DNA from: Macrostomum hystrix
Taxonomy: Eukaryota; Platyhelminthes; Macrostomidae
Reading direction: 5' to 3'
NCBI GenBank assembly: GCA_950097015.1
Contig: CATNEN010000038.1
Span: forward strand, 17,990,001 to 18,054,000
Length of the DNA stretch: 64,000 nucleotides
Shown here: in pieces, positions 1-10,700 of the stretch
How positions within the stretch are numbered: the stretch's first letter is position 1
Layout of the letters: every line of letters begins with the position of its first letter
The notes under the pieces: model-generated
The model's input: the letters and a program-made list of their open reading frames with translations, nothing else
Database searches by the model: none
Told to the model about the DNA's origin: nothing
Program-made: the position numbers and the translations under genes

Positions 1-147
1 AAATATCTTCTCGCTGAAATTCAATGTTTAAAAATTGCTTTATGTGTTCGCAAGGGACTCTGCATGGCAAATAAAACGTAGGTTAAACGACTGAATAAGT
101 TTAGGCTATGCCCAGAAAAGTTGCAGTTAGCTTGGCCTCAGTTTGGG

Positions 148-515
148 GGGTGGGTGGCAGAGTGGTCTAACGCGTTTGCCTCTCGCATCAAGGTCCCTGA
201 GCTCGATATCGCGGCGAGGCCAAATTTATTTGGGGGGCACAGCCGCGGAGAGAAGGCTTGGGGGCTTGTCGTGCAATTTACGCCCTGAGGGCCAACCTCC
301 AAGGCACAGTGAAGTGTACGCTGCCTGACGATGAGAAAGTCAGGGCAGATGTAAACACCTGTGTGAGCGTATGCCTGCGTACGGTATCTGTGTGCGTGTG
401 TGCTCAGGAGTCAGCGAAATGGGCAGAATTGCCTCTTCGCTGGCTGCGGGTCTACTGACACTAAATGATGTGCCATTGCCCGAAGCCCTCCAGTAAATGT
501 TACAATTATTGGTCT
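148..515 (+). repeat. SINE-A, full-length copy
   Basis: tRNA-derived SINE. The head has an A-box-like GTGGCAGAGTGGTC and a B-box-like GAGCTCGATATC region. The body follows (GAGAAGGCTTGGGGGCTTGT, then GCACAGTGAAGTGTACG, then TGTGTGCGTGTGTGCTCAGG) and the tail ends in GCCCTCCAGTAAAT. The same unit recurs at least ten times in the window in both orientations. It lies downstream of, or inside an intron of, the truncated paralogue at the left edge. Confidence 0.85.
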
Positions 516-589
516 CAATTCGTTTTAGGTACGATAATAATTTCTGCAAAGAGTGATGCTGATTCCGATTTATAATTCAGAGTTCGAAC

Positions 590-1323
590 CTGAAATTAGA
601 CAGCTTGAATGTCACAGTCAGGTCGTTAAGCCGAGATACCGCGTAAGCGTGATCTTTCTGATCAGCCGCCTCGGCCGGTGCCTCGATGCGCAAGTCTTGG
701 ACAGCTAGGAGAAGCTTTCTGGCGCACTCGGGGTCCTTTTGTGAGCATGAAAAGTAAACGAATAATGTACTTTTTATTCAACATGAAATGGATCAACAAT
801 ATTTTTTGCTATAAATTGAGGACACACCTACAGAAGGGAAATTAACGTATCTCACCTCATACTTGCCTCGGTCATCTTTTCCAAGCTGTGTCAGGTCACT
901 TAGCACATCTACTGTGAATCCGTTCAGCTTTGGAGTCAAGGTGCACACGCAGTAGGTGTCCCATAGGATCTGTCGCAGCTCTGTCTGCCACTTCTCATTC
1001 ATATGCCTAAATTTGAGTTTTTCAAGTTAGGTTGCTTGTCTGCCAAGGTTCAGCTAAAAACTAACTTTTTAGTTTTCTATCTCTTACATGACATCTCGAA
1101 TATGCACTAGGAACCGATTCACAATGTAGTGACCAGGAGAATTTCGTGCCGGCAGGGGCTGGCTGACGTCCGAGAAGCGCTCTCGAATGGCTAGGAGCAG
1201 TTTGACAATGTCCTCCTGACATAATGACACCGAAGGAAATCTGCTGCCCAGCTCGTCAAGCACTTTGTTGTTCAGTTGGGCATCGCTGGTTAGCAAATCA
1301 AGCGATTTAAAGTAAACATCCAT
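590..1323 (-). CDS. 5' part of a paralogue of the death/TIR gene (exons 1-3, runs off the window)
   Basis: Three exons can be chained: 1323-1088 (starts MDVYFKSLDL), 1006-856 and 735-590, with phases 2, 0 and 2 and GT-AG borders. They give about 177 residues. Exon 1 has exactly the same length (236 nt) as exon 1 of the complete gene at 4.7-13.4 kb. The intron phases are the same, and the proteins align throughout (PGHYIV with PGYYCV, VHIRDV with VHMRDA, CARKLLLAV with FAKQLLLTI). This region is helical and resembles the start of an ARM-type solenoid; no catalytic motif is visible here. The rest of the gene, including any death or TIR domains, would lie beyond base 1. No stop or frameshift is seen in the three exons, so it could be functional. 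The SINE at 148-515 would lie in its next intron. The start codon is chosen by alignment with the paralogue. Confidence 0.8.
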
Positions 1324-1516
1324 GCAAGCTGAAGTAAGAGTACGGGATGGCAGTTTTGGAATTTCATTTTTCGATTTTTAGGTTTTTAGCAGCATTTTAA
1401 ACTAGAAACGTAATAGGTAAAAACGTAGTCGGAAAATACCCATGCAGTTCAAGGCATACGAGTAATACTAGACAATACCCAGTCCTGTCCTATACATAAG
1501 ACACACAAGAGGTCCT

Positions 1517-3616
1517 GCTGAAGGCACAACAGAAGTCAATACCCTAGCTGAAGACACAACGGAAGTCGATACATTAGCTAGAGGCACAACAGAAGTCGAT
1601 ACACTAGCTAGAGGCACAACAGAATTCGATACCTTAGCTAGAGGCACAACAGAAGTCGATACACTAGCTGAGGCACAACAGAAGTCAATACCTTAGCTAG
1701 AGACACAACAGAAGTCGATACCTTAGCTAGAGACACAACAGAAGTCAATACCCTAGCTGAAGACACAACAGAAGTCAATACCCTAGCTGAGGCACAACAG
1801 AAGTCGATACATTAGCTGAAGACACAACAGAAGTCGATACACTAGCTAAAGGTACAACAGAAGTCGATACATTGGCTAGAGGCACAACAGAAGTCGATAC
1901 ATTAGCTAGAGGCACAACAGAAGTCGATACACTAGCTAGAGGCACAACAGAAGTCGATACACTAGCTAGAGGCACAACAGAAGTCGATACATTAGCTGAG
2001 GCACAACAGAAGTCGATACACTAGCTGAGGCACAACAGAAGTCGATACATTAGCTGAGGCACAACAGAAGTCGATACATTAGCTGAGGCACAACAGAAGT
2101 CGATACACTAGCTAGAGGCACAACAGATGTCGATACATTAGCTAGAGGCACAACAGAAGTCAATACCCTAGCTGAAGACACAACAGAAGTCAATACCCTA
2201 GCTGAGGCACAACAGAAGTCGATACATTAGCTGAAGACACAACAGAAGTCGATACACTAGCTAAAGGTACAACAGAAGTCGATACATAAGCTAGAGGCAC
2301 AACAGAAGTCGATACACTAGCTAGAGGCACAACAGAAGTCGATACATTAGCTGAGGCACAACAGAAGTCGATACACTAGCTGAGGCACAACAGAAGTCGA
2401 TACATTAGCTGAGGCACAACAGAAGTCGATACATTAGCTGAGGCACAACAGAAGTCGATACACTAGCTAGAGGCACAACAGATGTCGATACATTAGCTAG
2501 AGGCACAACAGAAGTCAATACCCTAGCTAGAGGCACAACTGAAGTCGATACACTAGCTAGAGGCACAACAGAAGTCGATACACTAGCTAGAGGCACAACA
2601 GAAGTCGATACATTAGCTGAGGCACAACAGAAGTCAATACACTAGCTGAAGACACAACAGAAGTCGATACACTAGCTAAAGGCACAACAGAAGTCGATAC
2701 ACTAGCTAGAGGCACAACAGAAGTAAATACCCTAGCTAAAAGCACAACAGAAGTCGATACATTAGCTAGAGGCACAACAGAAGTAAATACCCTAGCTAGA
2801 GACACAACAGAAGTCGATACCCTAGCTAAAAGCACAACTGAAGTCGATACATTAGCTAAAAGCACAACAGAAGTAAATACCCTAGCTAGAGACACAACAG
2901 AAGTCGATACATTAGCTGAGGCACAACAGAAGTCGATACACTAGCTAGAGGCACAACAGAAGTCGATACACTAGCTAGAGGCACAACAGAAGTCGATACA
3001 TTAGCTGAGGCACAACAGAAGTCAATACACTAGCTGAAGACACAACAGAAGTCGATACACTAGCTAAAGGCACAACAGAAGTCGATACACTAGCTAGAGG
3101 CACAACAGAAGTAAATACCCTAGCTAAAAGCACAACAGAAGTCGATACATTAGCTAGAGGCACAACAGAAGTAAATACCCTAGCTAGAGACACAACAGAA
3201 GTCGATACCCTAGCTAAAAGCACAACAGAAGTCGATACATTAGCTAAAAGCACAACAGAAGTAAATACCCTAGCTAGAGACACAACAGAAGTAAATACCC
3301 TAGCTAGAGACACAACAGAAGTAAATACCCTAGCTAGAGGCACAACTGAAGTCGATACATTAGCTAGAGGCACAACAGAAGTCAATACACTAGCTAGAGG
3401 CACAACAGAAGTCAATACACTAGCTAGAGGCACAACAGAAGTAAATACCCTAGCTAAAAGCACAACAGAAGTCAATACACTAGCTAGAGGCACAACAGAA
3501 GTCAATACACTAGCTAGAGGCACAACAGAAGTCAATACCCTAGCTAAAAGCACAACAGAAGTCAATACACTAGCTAGAGGCACAACAGAAGTCAATACCC
3601 TAGCTGAGGCACAACC
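1517..3616. repeat. 30-bp minisatellite array (about 70 units)
   Basis: Tandem 29/30-bp unit of the type CTAGCTAGAGGCACAACAG followed by AAGTCGATACA. Variants differ by point changes and a 1-bp deletion (GCTGAGGC versus GCTAGAGGC). Blocks of variant units recur in the same order, for example from about 1745 and again from about 2158, and from about 2612 and again from about 3001, so the array grew by block duplication. Because 30 is a multiple of 3, long ten-residue-period open frames exist on the minus strand; they are not treated as genes. The array lies between the two death/TIR paralogues, just upstream of the start of the left one. Confidence 0.97.
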
Positions 3617-4701
3617 CAGGACAATTACGTGCCATAATTTATAAAACCGTTTGACCCTTTGTAACTACGATCATTTTGTCATGTCTGATTATTAATGTCA
3701 TTAATAAAGATGCCATCATCATTAAGTTTCGCTTTAAATGCTACTACTAGTACGCAAATACCTGACGCTTAATAAGAAACAACAAGAAACGGAACAAAAT
3801 TGATTCCAAACCTCAAGATAGTTTTTATATTCATTAGCTCGAAAATGTATTGTAAAATAGTTTAAACGATTCGAAAAATAGAAGCAGTTTCAAATAAAAA
3901 TAGATTATAAGACCATATTTGATAGTCAGGAGACATCGTCACAATGTTTAGCTCTTCGTTGCTTTCGTCAATTGTCATGCAATAATTCTCACACAGCCTC
4001 AACGGAAAGTACAGGAACACCAGCACTAGTAGCGCATAACAGTTTCATTTATTTTGGAGCCCGATTTCATGACACAAATTATTAAAATTCTCGTAATGTT
4101 ACTCTTGATTTTGATGTCTCTTCAAGGCTGCTAATGCTCACAAAAGACAATAACATAGGAACTAAATATATAGAGATAGCTATAGGAATTATTATACTAG
4201 CAAATTATTACTAAAAAGCTAACAATAGACTGACAATAAAACGTGGGATATACTTGAAAAAAACTGAATTGGGCATCATTTAAACAATATTATTACTTCA
4301 GTATCTAAAAACAAACTTTAGGTCGCCGTTAAAGTGCACTAAAGACTAATGTAGAGAAAAAAAGCTTAAAACCAACGTTAGTTCTATCACTAAAAGTAGA
4401 AAGTCGGATTCGACCACGTACGAGGTATATATAAATGTCTTCATACGAGGTCATAATTGTAAAAATAATCAAAGAATAAATAAATAAGGAAAAAATATAT
4501 ACGATTGTAAATCATGATAAAAATCATTAGTACGCTCGGATACTGTAGATTTTCTAACAGGTGAGTAAATATATTCAGAATTTTAGAGAAGGACTTGTTT
4601 ATGACGAGCTAAAACATGAGGAATCTTGAAACAATTAACTTGAAGGACCTATTGTTAAAATATGTCTAAACACTAGAACTGAACTGATGCACAGATCGGC
4701 A
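3617..4701. other. AT-rich spacer, no gene seen
   Basis: AT-rich sequence downstream of the complete death/TIR gene. It may contain its 3' UTR. No coding frame, known repeat or RNA gene was recognised. Confidence 0.5.
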
Positions 4702-7700
4702 TCACAGCAGCTCGCACGTCTTCGACCGCCCAGCAGCGCTATGAACTCTGGCCAGCTTCTCTCGCTTCTTCTCACTCAGAGGGGGTCGCTGGTTCGAACC
4801 GCCACCGGAACCAGTCGGGTTGCCAGCAGTGATGGTCGTGGAGACCTCTTTGATGCTTACGCTTTCTTTAACAGCCGCTTCGGGCACAAACTGCGTCAGT
4901 CTGGCATGGATCTCCTGGAACTTCTCTCCTCGCCACGTCAGCTGATCGTCCGCGTCCTTGTACATCTGGACGTAGATGAGCTGGGTGAGCGGCATCGACA
5001 TCGGACCCTCCGGAGGCCAGGCCATCTTCTCCAGCATCACTGGCACAATCGGCTTGCGGATGGCGTCAGCGAGACTCACCTCGCGCCTGCAGTTGGGCGA
5101 GGCGGCGTACTTGGGAGTGACGAAGGCCAGCAGAACGCTGCAGCCGCGAACGCCGCGGTCGATCTTCTCGTACAGCGAGTCGCCTCCGCCCATCTGGAAG
5201 ATGTCCATCCAGCAGGTGAATCCCAGACTGCTGAGTCGCGAGTAGAGCGCCTTCACCTCTGTCTGCTTTGCCCACTGGTACGAGAGAAACACCTGACACG
5301 CTGCTTGAGGTGCAGCCGACTGTGCGGAGCTGTCACTTCCGCCGTCTTTGCCGGCCGACTTGTCGGTTCTGGCGTCCCCCTTCCTTTCCGGCAGCACGAT
5401 GATCTCGTCAGCAATGGGCGGCTGCCACCAGTTTGCGTACTCCGCAGCCACCGAGTCATAGTCGGGCGCAACGGCCAACCGAATTTGAGCCAGCAGCTCT
5501 GAGAACTTGTCCGGCGGCCAGAACACTCCGCCGGCTGAGCCACCGGCCTTGCCACCACTCCGATCGAACATGCGGATGTACAGGTACTCTGTGAGCAGAG
5601 GACCCATGGCTCCCTCTGGAGGCCAGGACACTCGCTCCAGCTGCACAGGAATCAGGTGCTTGTTCAGCGACACCGACAAGTTCAGCTGCAATCGAGAAAT
5701 CATGCATTTCAGCCAAATATGATTGTACTTTAGCACCTTTAGCACTCGTCATGACCGATCACTCACCTCTCGTCTGCAGTTGTCCGACTTTGAGTACTTC
5801 TCAGTCACGCACGCGATCACCACTTTTGCGGATCGAATTCCAGCATCGATGGCTGAGAACAGCTTGTCTCCGCCTCCCATCTGACCAATGTCCATCCAGC
5901 AGCGATATCCGGCCTTCTCAAGGTGCTGCTTGAGCATCTTCACCTCCGCCTGATGCGCCCACTGGTAGCTGAGGAAGACGTTGCGAGGAGCCGTGAACTC
6001 GACCGGATCGTCCGATGCAGCCGACTCTGCAACCAAATGGGACGAATCATTTATTCAGACGACACCGCAACAGCAGCTCACGTGACACTCACCTGCGTTG
6101 AGAATGGACGCCTCGACTATGGCTGCTGCGTCGAGCCGATTCATCTCCTTGAGCTGCTGCAGCACTGCCTTGGACGCCTCTGCTGCTCTGTTGTTTGCGT
6201 AGAACTCAGCCAACAGACTCATGCACGGGTCCGGAGTCGTCGTCCATGCTCGAATGTCATCAGCTGTGAAGTTGAGCCTCTGAGCCAGCAGTCGCCAGTC
6301 AGTGTCGGACTCCGGATTCATCAGGCGCGAGACCTCGCGAGACCACGCGGGAGCCGCACTCAGAGTCTTCAGGATGCAGTTTAGGTGAAGAGCGACTGCA
6401 CTGGACTCGGAGTATGCTCAAAATGATGCAAATGACAGCTCACCTTCAGGTCGATCTCCTCCACCTTCTCGCCCAGCACTCCCACAGTCACATTCAGGTC
6501 GTCAACACGTCCTTCGGTGACCTCCACGCGTCCACGAACTTGACCGAGCTCGTCTCTGGTCTGATCCACGCGACCCGACACGTCGTCCACCTTGTGAGCG
6601 GTGTCGCTCAGGCCTCGCTCGAGTCCTCCGATCTTGCCGCTCTGCTCAGTGACCTGGCCTTCCAGACCGACCAGCGAGCGGTTCGCAATCACATCGAGCA
6701 GGTGGTTGCAGGCGTCGAGCAGTGCGGGACTCGACTTCCACCGCTTGATGTCGGACTCTCGCTCGGCCAGCAGCTGCGGACTGTCAACTCCGACGCGTCG
6801 CATCAGCGCGAGGCAGCCGGCGAGCTTGTCCGGAGCCGAGTCCAACGACAGGTGGTGGTTCACGATGTCACAGATGGCCGCCATTAGCCTCGCCGCGCCG
6901 AAGCTGCCCTTGTCCATTGTATTAATCACTAGAGCAACGAGGTCGATGTTGGCCTTTGCAGTTTGTATAAGCTGATCTAAAACCCCGGTCATTGTCTGCG
7001 GCTGATTCTCCGCTAGGGCGGCGAGCCCTGTTAGTGCCATAGCGGCGAACTGTCCCTGCAGGATGCTCAGAAGATAGTCTCGCATCTGCTCAGCACAATG
7101 TCTGCTGTTGTTTTTGCAGACTATATTGACGACGCTGACTAGTTGTACCTGTACGTGGCTTGCTTCTCGGGCAATCTCAATCAACTGCGCTATCTGGGTG
7201 GCCAGCTCATCTGGTACATTAGCATTGGATGCCTGCTGCAAGCTCTCTGCGAATTTTGGTGTAGAAATCTTGTATGTTTAATTTTTGCTGTAAGTGTATT
7301 TGTACATCTATTCTGCTAATTAATTTCATGTTTGAGTATTCGGATTTTATAATTGAGAATACTCACGGAGCAAGCCAGCGAGCATGGGAGTGAACATCTG
7401 ATCATTAGCGGACTTCCGCTCTTCTAGGTACTGCAACAGGAGCGGCAGGTGGCGCAGAAACTGGAACACAGTGTCGGGGCTCATGCCAAGGCAGCTGGTC
7501 AGGCCGACCATGATGGAGCTCATGCCTGATTCCGGATTTTCAGTTGTCTTTCTACACATTGTGATGTACAATGGGTACAACACTTTGTTGATGGGTAGCA
7601 TCTAGAAAAAAGTTTTTAACGGCCAATGAGTATGTTCAAACACTACTTTGAAGTCTAATGTTTTAGCAAAATATTTATGATCTACTCTAGCCGCACCGTT

Positions 7701-10700
7701 TGCACATTTGCGGCAGACATGAGATTGCTGAGCAGGTTAATGACCACGAGTCCCTCAGTAGAAATCATGTCTGAACCGCTCATCAAGGTCACCACGAGGT
7801 CCTGCTTGAGGCACGCCTCTGTGATTCTACGAATGCTCTCCAGACTGCTGCAGACTGTCTGTGGAGCATCTTTGCTGCAAGTTTTAAATAATGAGAATTG
7901 AGAGTTGGTAATATCACTAGTTGCTTGGCGCTAAGAACATGCTTCCCTGACCCTTGCACGAATTGCACTGTAGAGAATTTGAAATTGTATATAGAAGTAA
8001 CTGTTGTGAATTGACTGACTGAATGCTAATTTACGCATACTGCCACTATGAGTAGTGCAGTGAGGAAGCTAGTAGTTTCTAGAACCTTCTGTAGCCAGAA
8101 TATTCTAGAACCTTCTATAGTCCGTGTTTTCTAGAACTTTCGATTTAACATATCAGCTACCTATAAATATACGGACACAAAGCTATCACAAAAAGGATAA
8201 CTTCTCAATTTGGAATCTGCCAACAAATCCGTTGTTCCCTTCGTTCACTACATAACAGTAACAAGTGCAGTTAATATTTTAATACCTGTAGCATGAATAG
8301 TGAAGGCATGAGAACTGTGAGAACATTGTGAACATTAAGAATCGGATTAGTCTACTATTATAATTAAGCAGAATAGCAGCACAATACGAGGATGATAAAA
8401 TTAATTCTTAGGTGACACTTGAAAATATTTTAATGAGAACTTAATGAATTTTATTTTTATGTGCAATGAAAGGCAGATGATATGATACCAGCTAGGCTCA
8501 AAAACCCAAGATAACGTAACGTTTAAAGCTACAAACATTCGCTGCTCACATCATGAAGCTGATAAAGTCGAGCGGTATAACTGCAAAACCAATGCCGTAG
8601 TGAACGCTCTCAATGGTGGTTATCGGATTCGCTAAGAATTCCTCCAGCATGTCCAGATTTTCCTGAAACTTATCGCGAAGAATCGGCCAGTTAAAGGTCT
8701 CCTTATCGATGCCACGAATGGCTCCAAGTAGGCAGAGACTTCGTTTGGCGACCATCTTGCGCATTGTTTCGAAAAGCTTTAGCTGAGTTTCCTTGCTGTG
8801 TACCATCTTCTTGCCGGGCGACTTGCTAAAATATTAAGCGTTTTCGTTAACAGTTCGAAGCAAATAGTTCCGGGGCAAACGAAAGTTTAATGCGCACTTG
8901 AATTCACGAGTACCAAGTTCATAAGAGATATAACGGTGAGATGTTCTCAAGCATGAGTTCCACCGAAATGAGACGTGATTAGAGATACTGGAGAGCCACA
9001 CAAAGACGTTCTCAATAATTAGGATCACAATGTGACGCTTTTTAAGAACTTGTGTCAACGCAATGAGACGTGCAGCTTAGTTATTAGTGTGTCACGGTGT
9101 GAAATTCTCACGAATTAGAGCGCAACAATGCGACATTCTCACTAATTTGAGCGCCACAATGAGACATTCTTAAGAGCTTCAGTACTACGAGTACAACGAG
9201 CATGGCTTCCGGAATTAAAGCATCACAATAGGACTTTTTTATTTTTGCAACGCAATGATCGAAATGTGCGCTTAGTTATTAGTATGTCACGGTGAGACAT
9301 TTTCACGAATTAGAGCGCAGCAATGAGACATCTCAAGAGTTTGAGTGCTACAACGAGAATTTTCTCAGGAATTAAAGCGCAACAATGTGACGCTATCAAG
9401 AGTTAGCTTCACAGTGCGACAGAATACACACCAGGAATAAAATGATCTTTATTAGATTGATAGTTACGCAATGAATTCCATCAGTTATTTTCCTAAATAT
9501 TGAGGGGTAGATCGAATATACACTTACAATAGATTTTCGACCATGTCTTCAAAGACGGACGCCAGTTTGCGAACTGGGCCGTAAACCAGAGGGTCGCCCT
9601 GATTTGTCTCCGGCACAGAGCTATCCAACTTGATCAGAGTTTCCGCACACTCGTCAATGAATAGTAAAAATGCCGATTGGAATTTCTGAAAGTATTTTCA
9701 GTCTTATTTAACGCTCGTGTTTATATTTGGGTGTGTCAATGTTGACGGTGGCCTTTCTACTCGTATATTTTACTTTCAAAAAATGCTGGAACAAAGGCTA
9801 CTTATTGTGGCGTGCCTCGCTTTCATCCTCACTTCATCCTCAACTTCATCCTCGTCGTCAGTATAGATAATATAGCATTCGTCTTCTAAACCAGTGCCAA
9901 TTATCGGGATCAAAGCTAGCTGTCACCGAAGGCATGTTTTCAGATAAATCAATGCAAAATATGGAACTGTTTGTGCCGGACTCCAGTCATGGAAGCAGTG
10001 AAAACATCTTGTACTAAGGGTTTAAACTAAAAAAAAAATTTCTAAGGGTTGGATCAACTGTGCAGTTCAATGGATCAATGCTTACTAAACTGTACATTGC
10101 ACGACAACAGGCTGATGCGTACATCTGGAGAGAGCTGAGGCAGAAACGGAAAGAAATTTTTATGGGGTGGCGTCGGCGTGAAGTCCTTGCCGAAGGAGCA
10201 GCTACCGCAAACTATGCGTATGACTGCTGTGAGATTGAGAAGAAATAGTCTATGGCCTGCAGGGCCTCCCGCAAGCTACGGCAGTATAATGAAAACAAGC
10301 CCGCAATTCAAGCGTTATTGACATGTTTGTATGCGTATGGTCAGATGTCAAAGGTTTTCCATCAGAAATATATGAGTTTTGGCCATAGATATTACAACAG
10401 TCATTGATGAAAAACGTTAGACAATGCCCTAAACTGGCTTCTATTTTTTAAATAGAAATGGATCCACTCCCTAAGCTGCTTCGTAGTCTGTAGGTCAAAT
10501 AAAAAGACCTGGAAGTACTTTAACTTGCCTAGCACATCCTAGACAAATTATCTACCAGCTTTTCTTGGGCAAAAGGCTTACCGCTGCGCTCAACTGTATG
10601 ACCTTCCGCTTGTTGCTTTCAAAGTACATGCGGCGAATGCTTTCAACGAATTGGGCTGTGGAGACTGGCAGTTGCTTAAGGTACAGTGGCATGCACTTAG

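Noticed and set aside
148-230. Functional tRNA gene
   Set aside because: A and B boxes are present, but the stretch does not fold as a tRNA and is the head of a repeated SINE.
2975-3595. Long minus-strand open frame with ten-residue repeats (206 codons)
   Set aside because: Produced by the 30-bp minisatellite; the period is a multiple of 3 and there is no surrounding gene structure.
4687-5502. 271-residue plus-strand frame opposite the TIR exons
   Set aside because: Antisense shadow of a well-supported TIR-coding exon.
7677-7901. Plus-strand frame over exon 10 of the death/TIR gene
   Set aside because: Antisense shadow; the minus strand fits the phase chain and splice sites.
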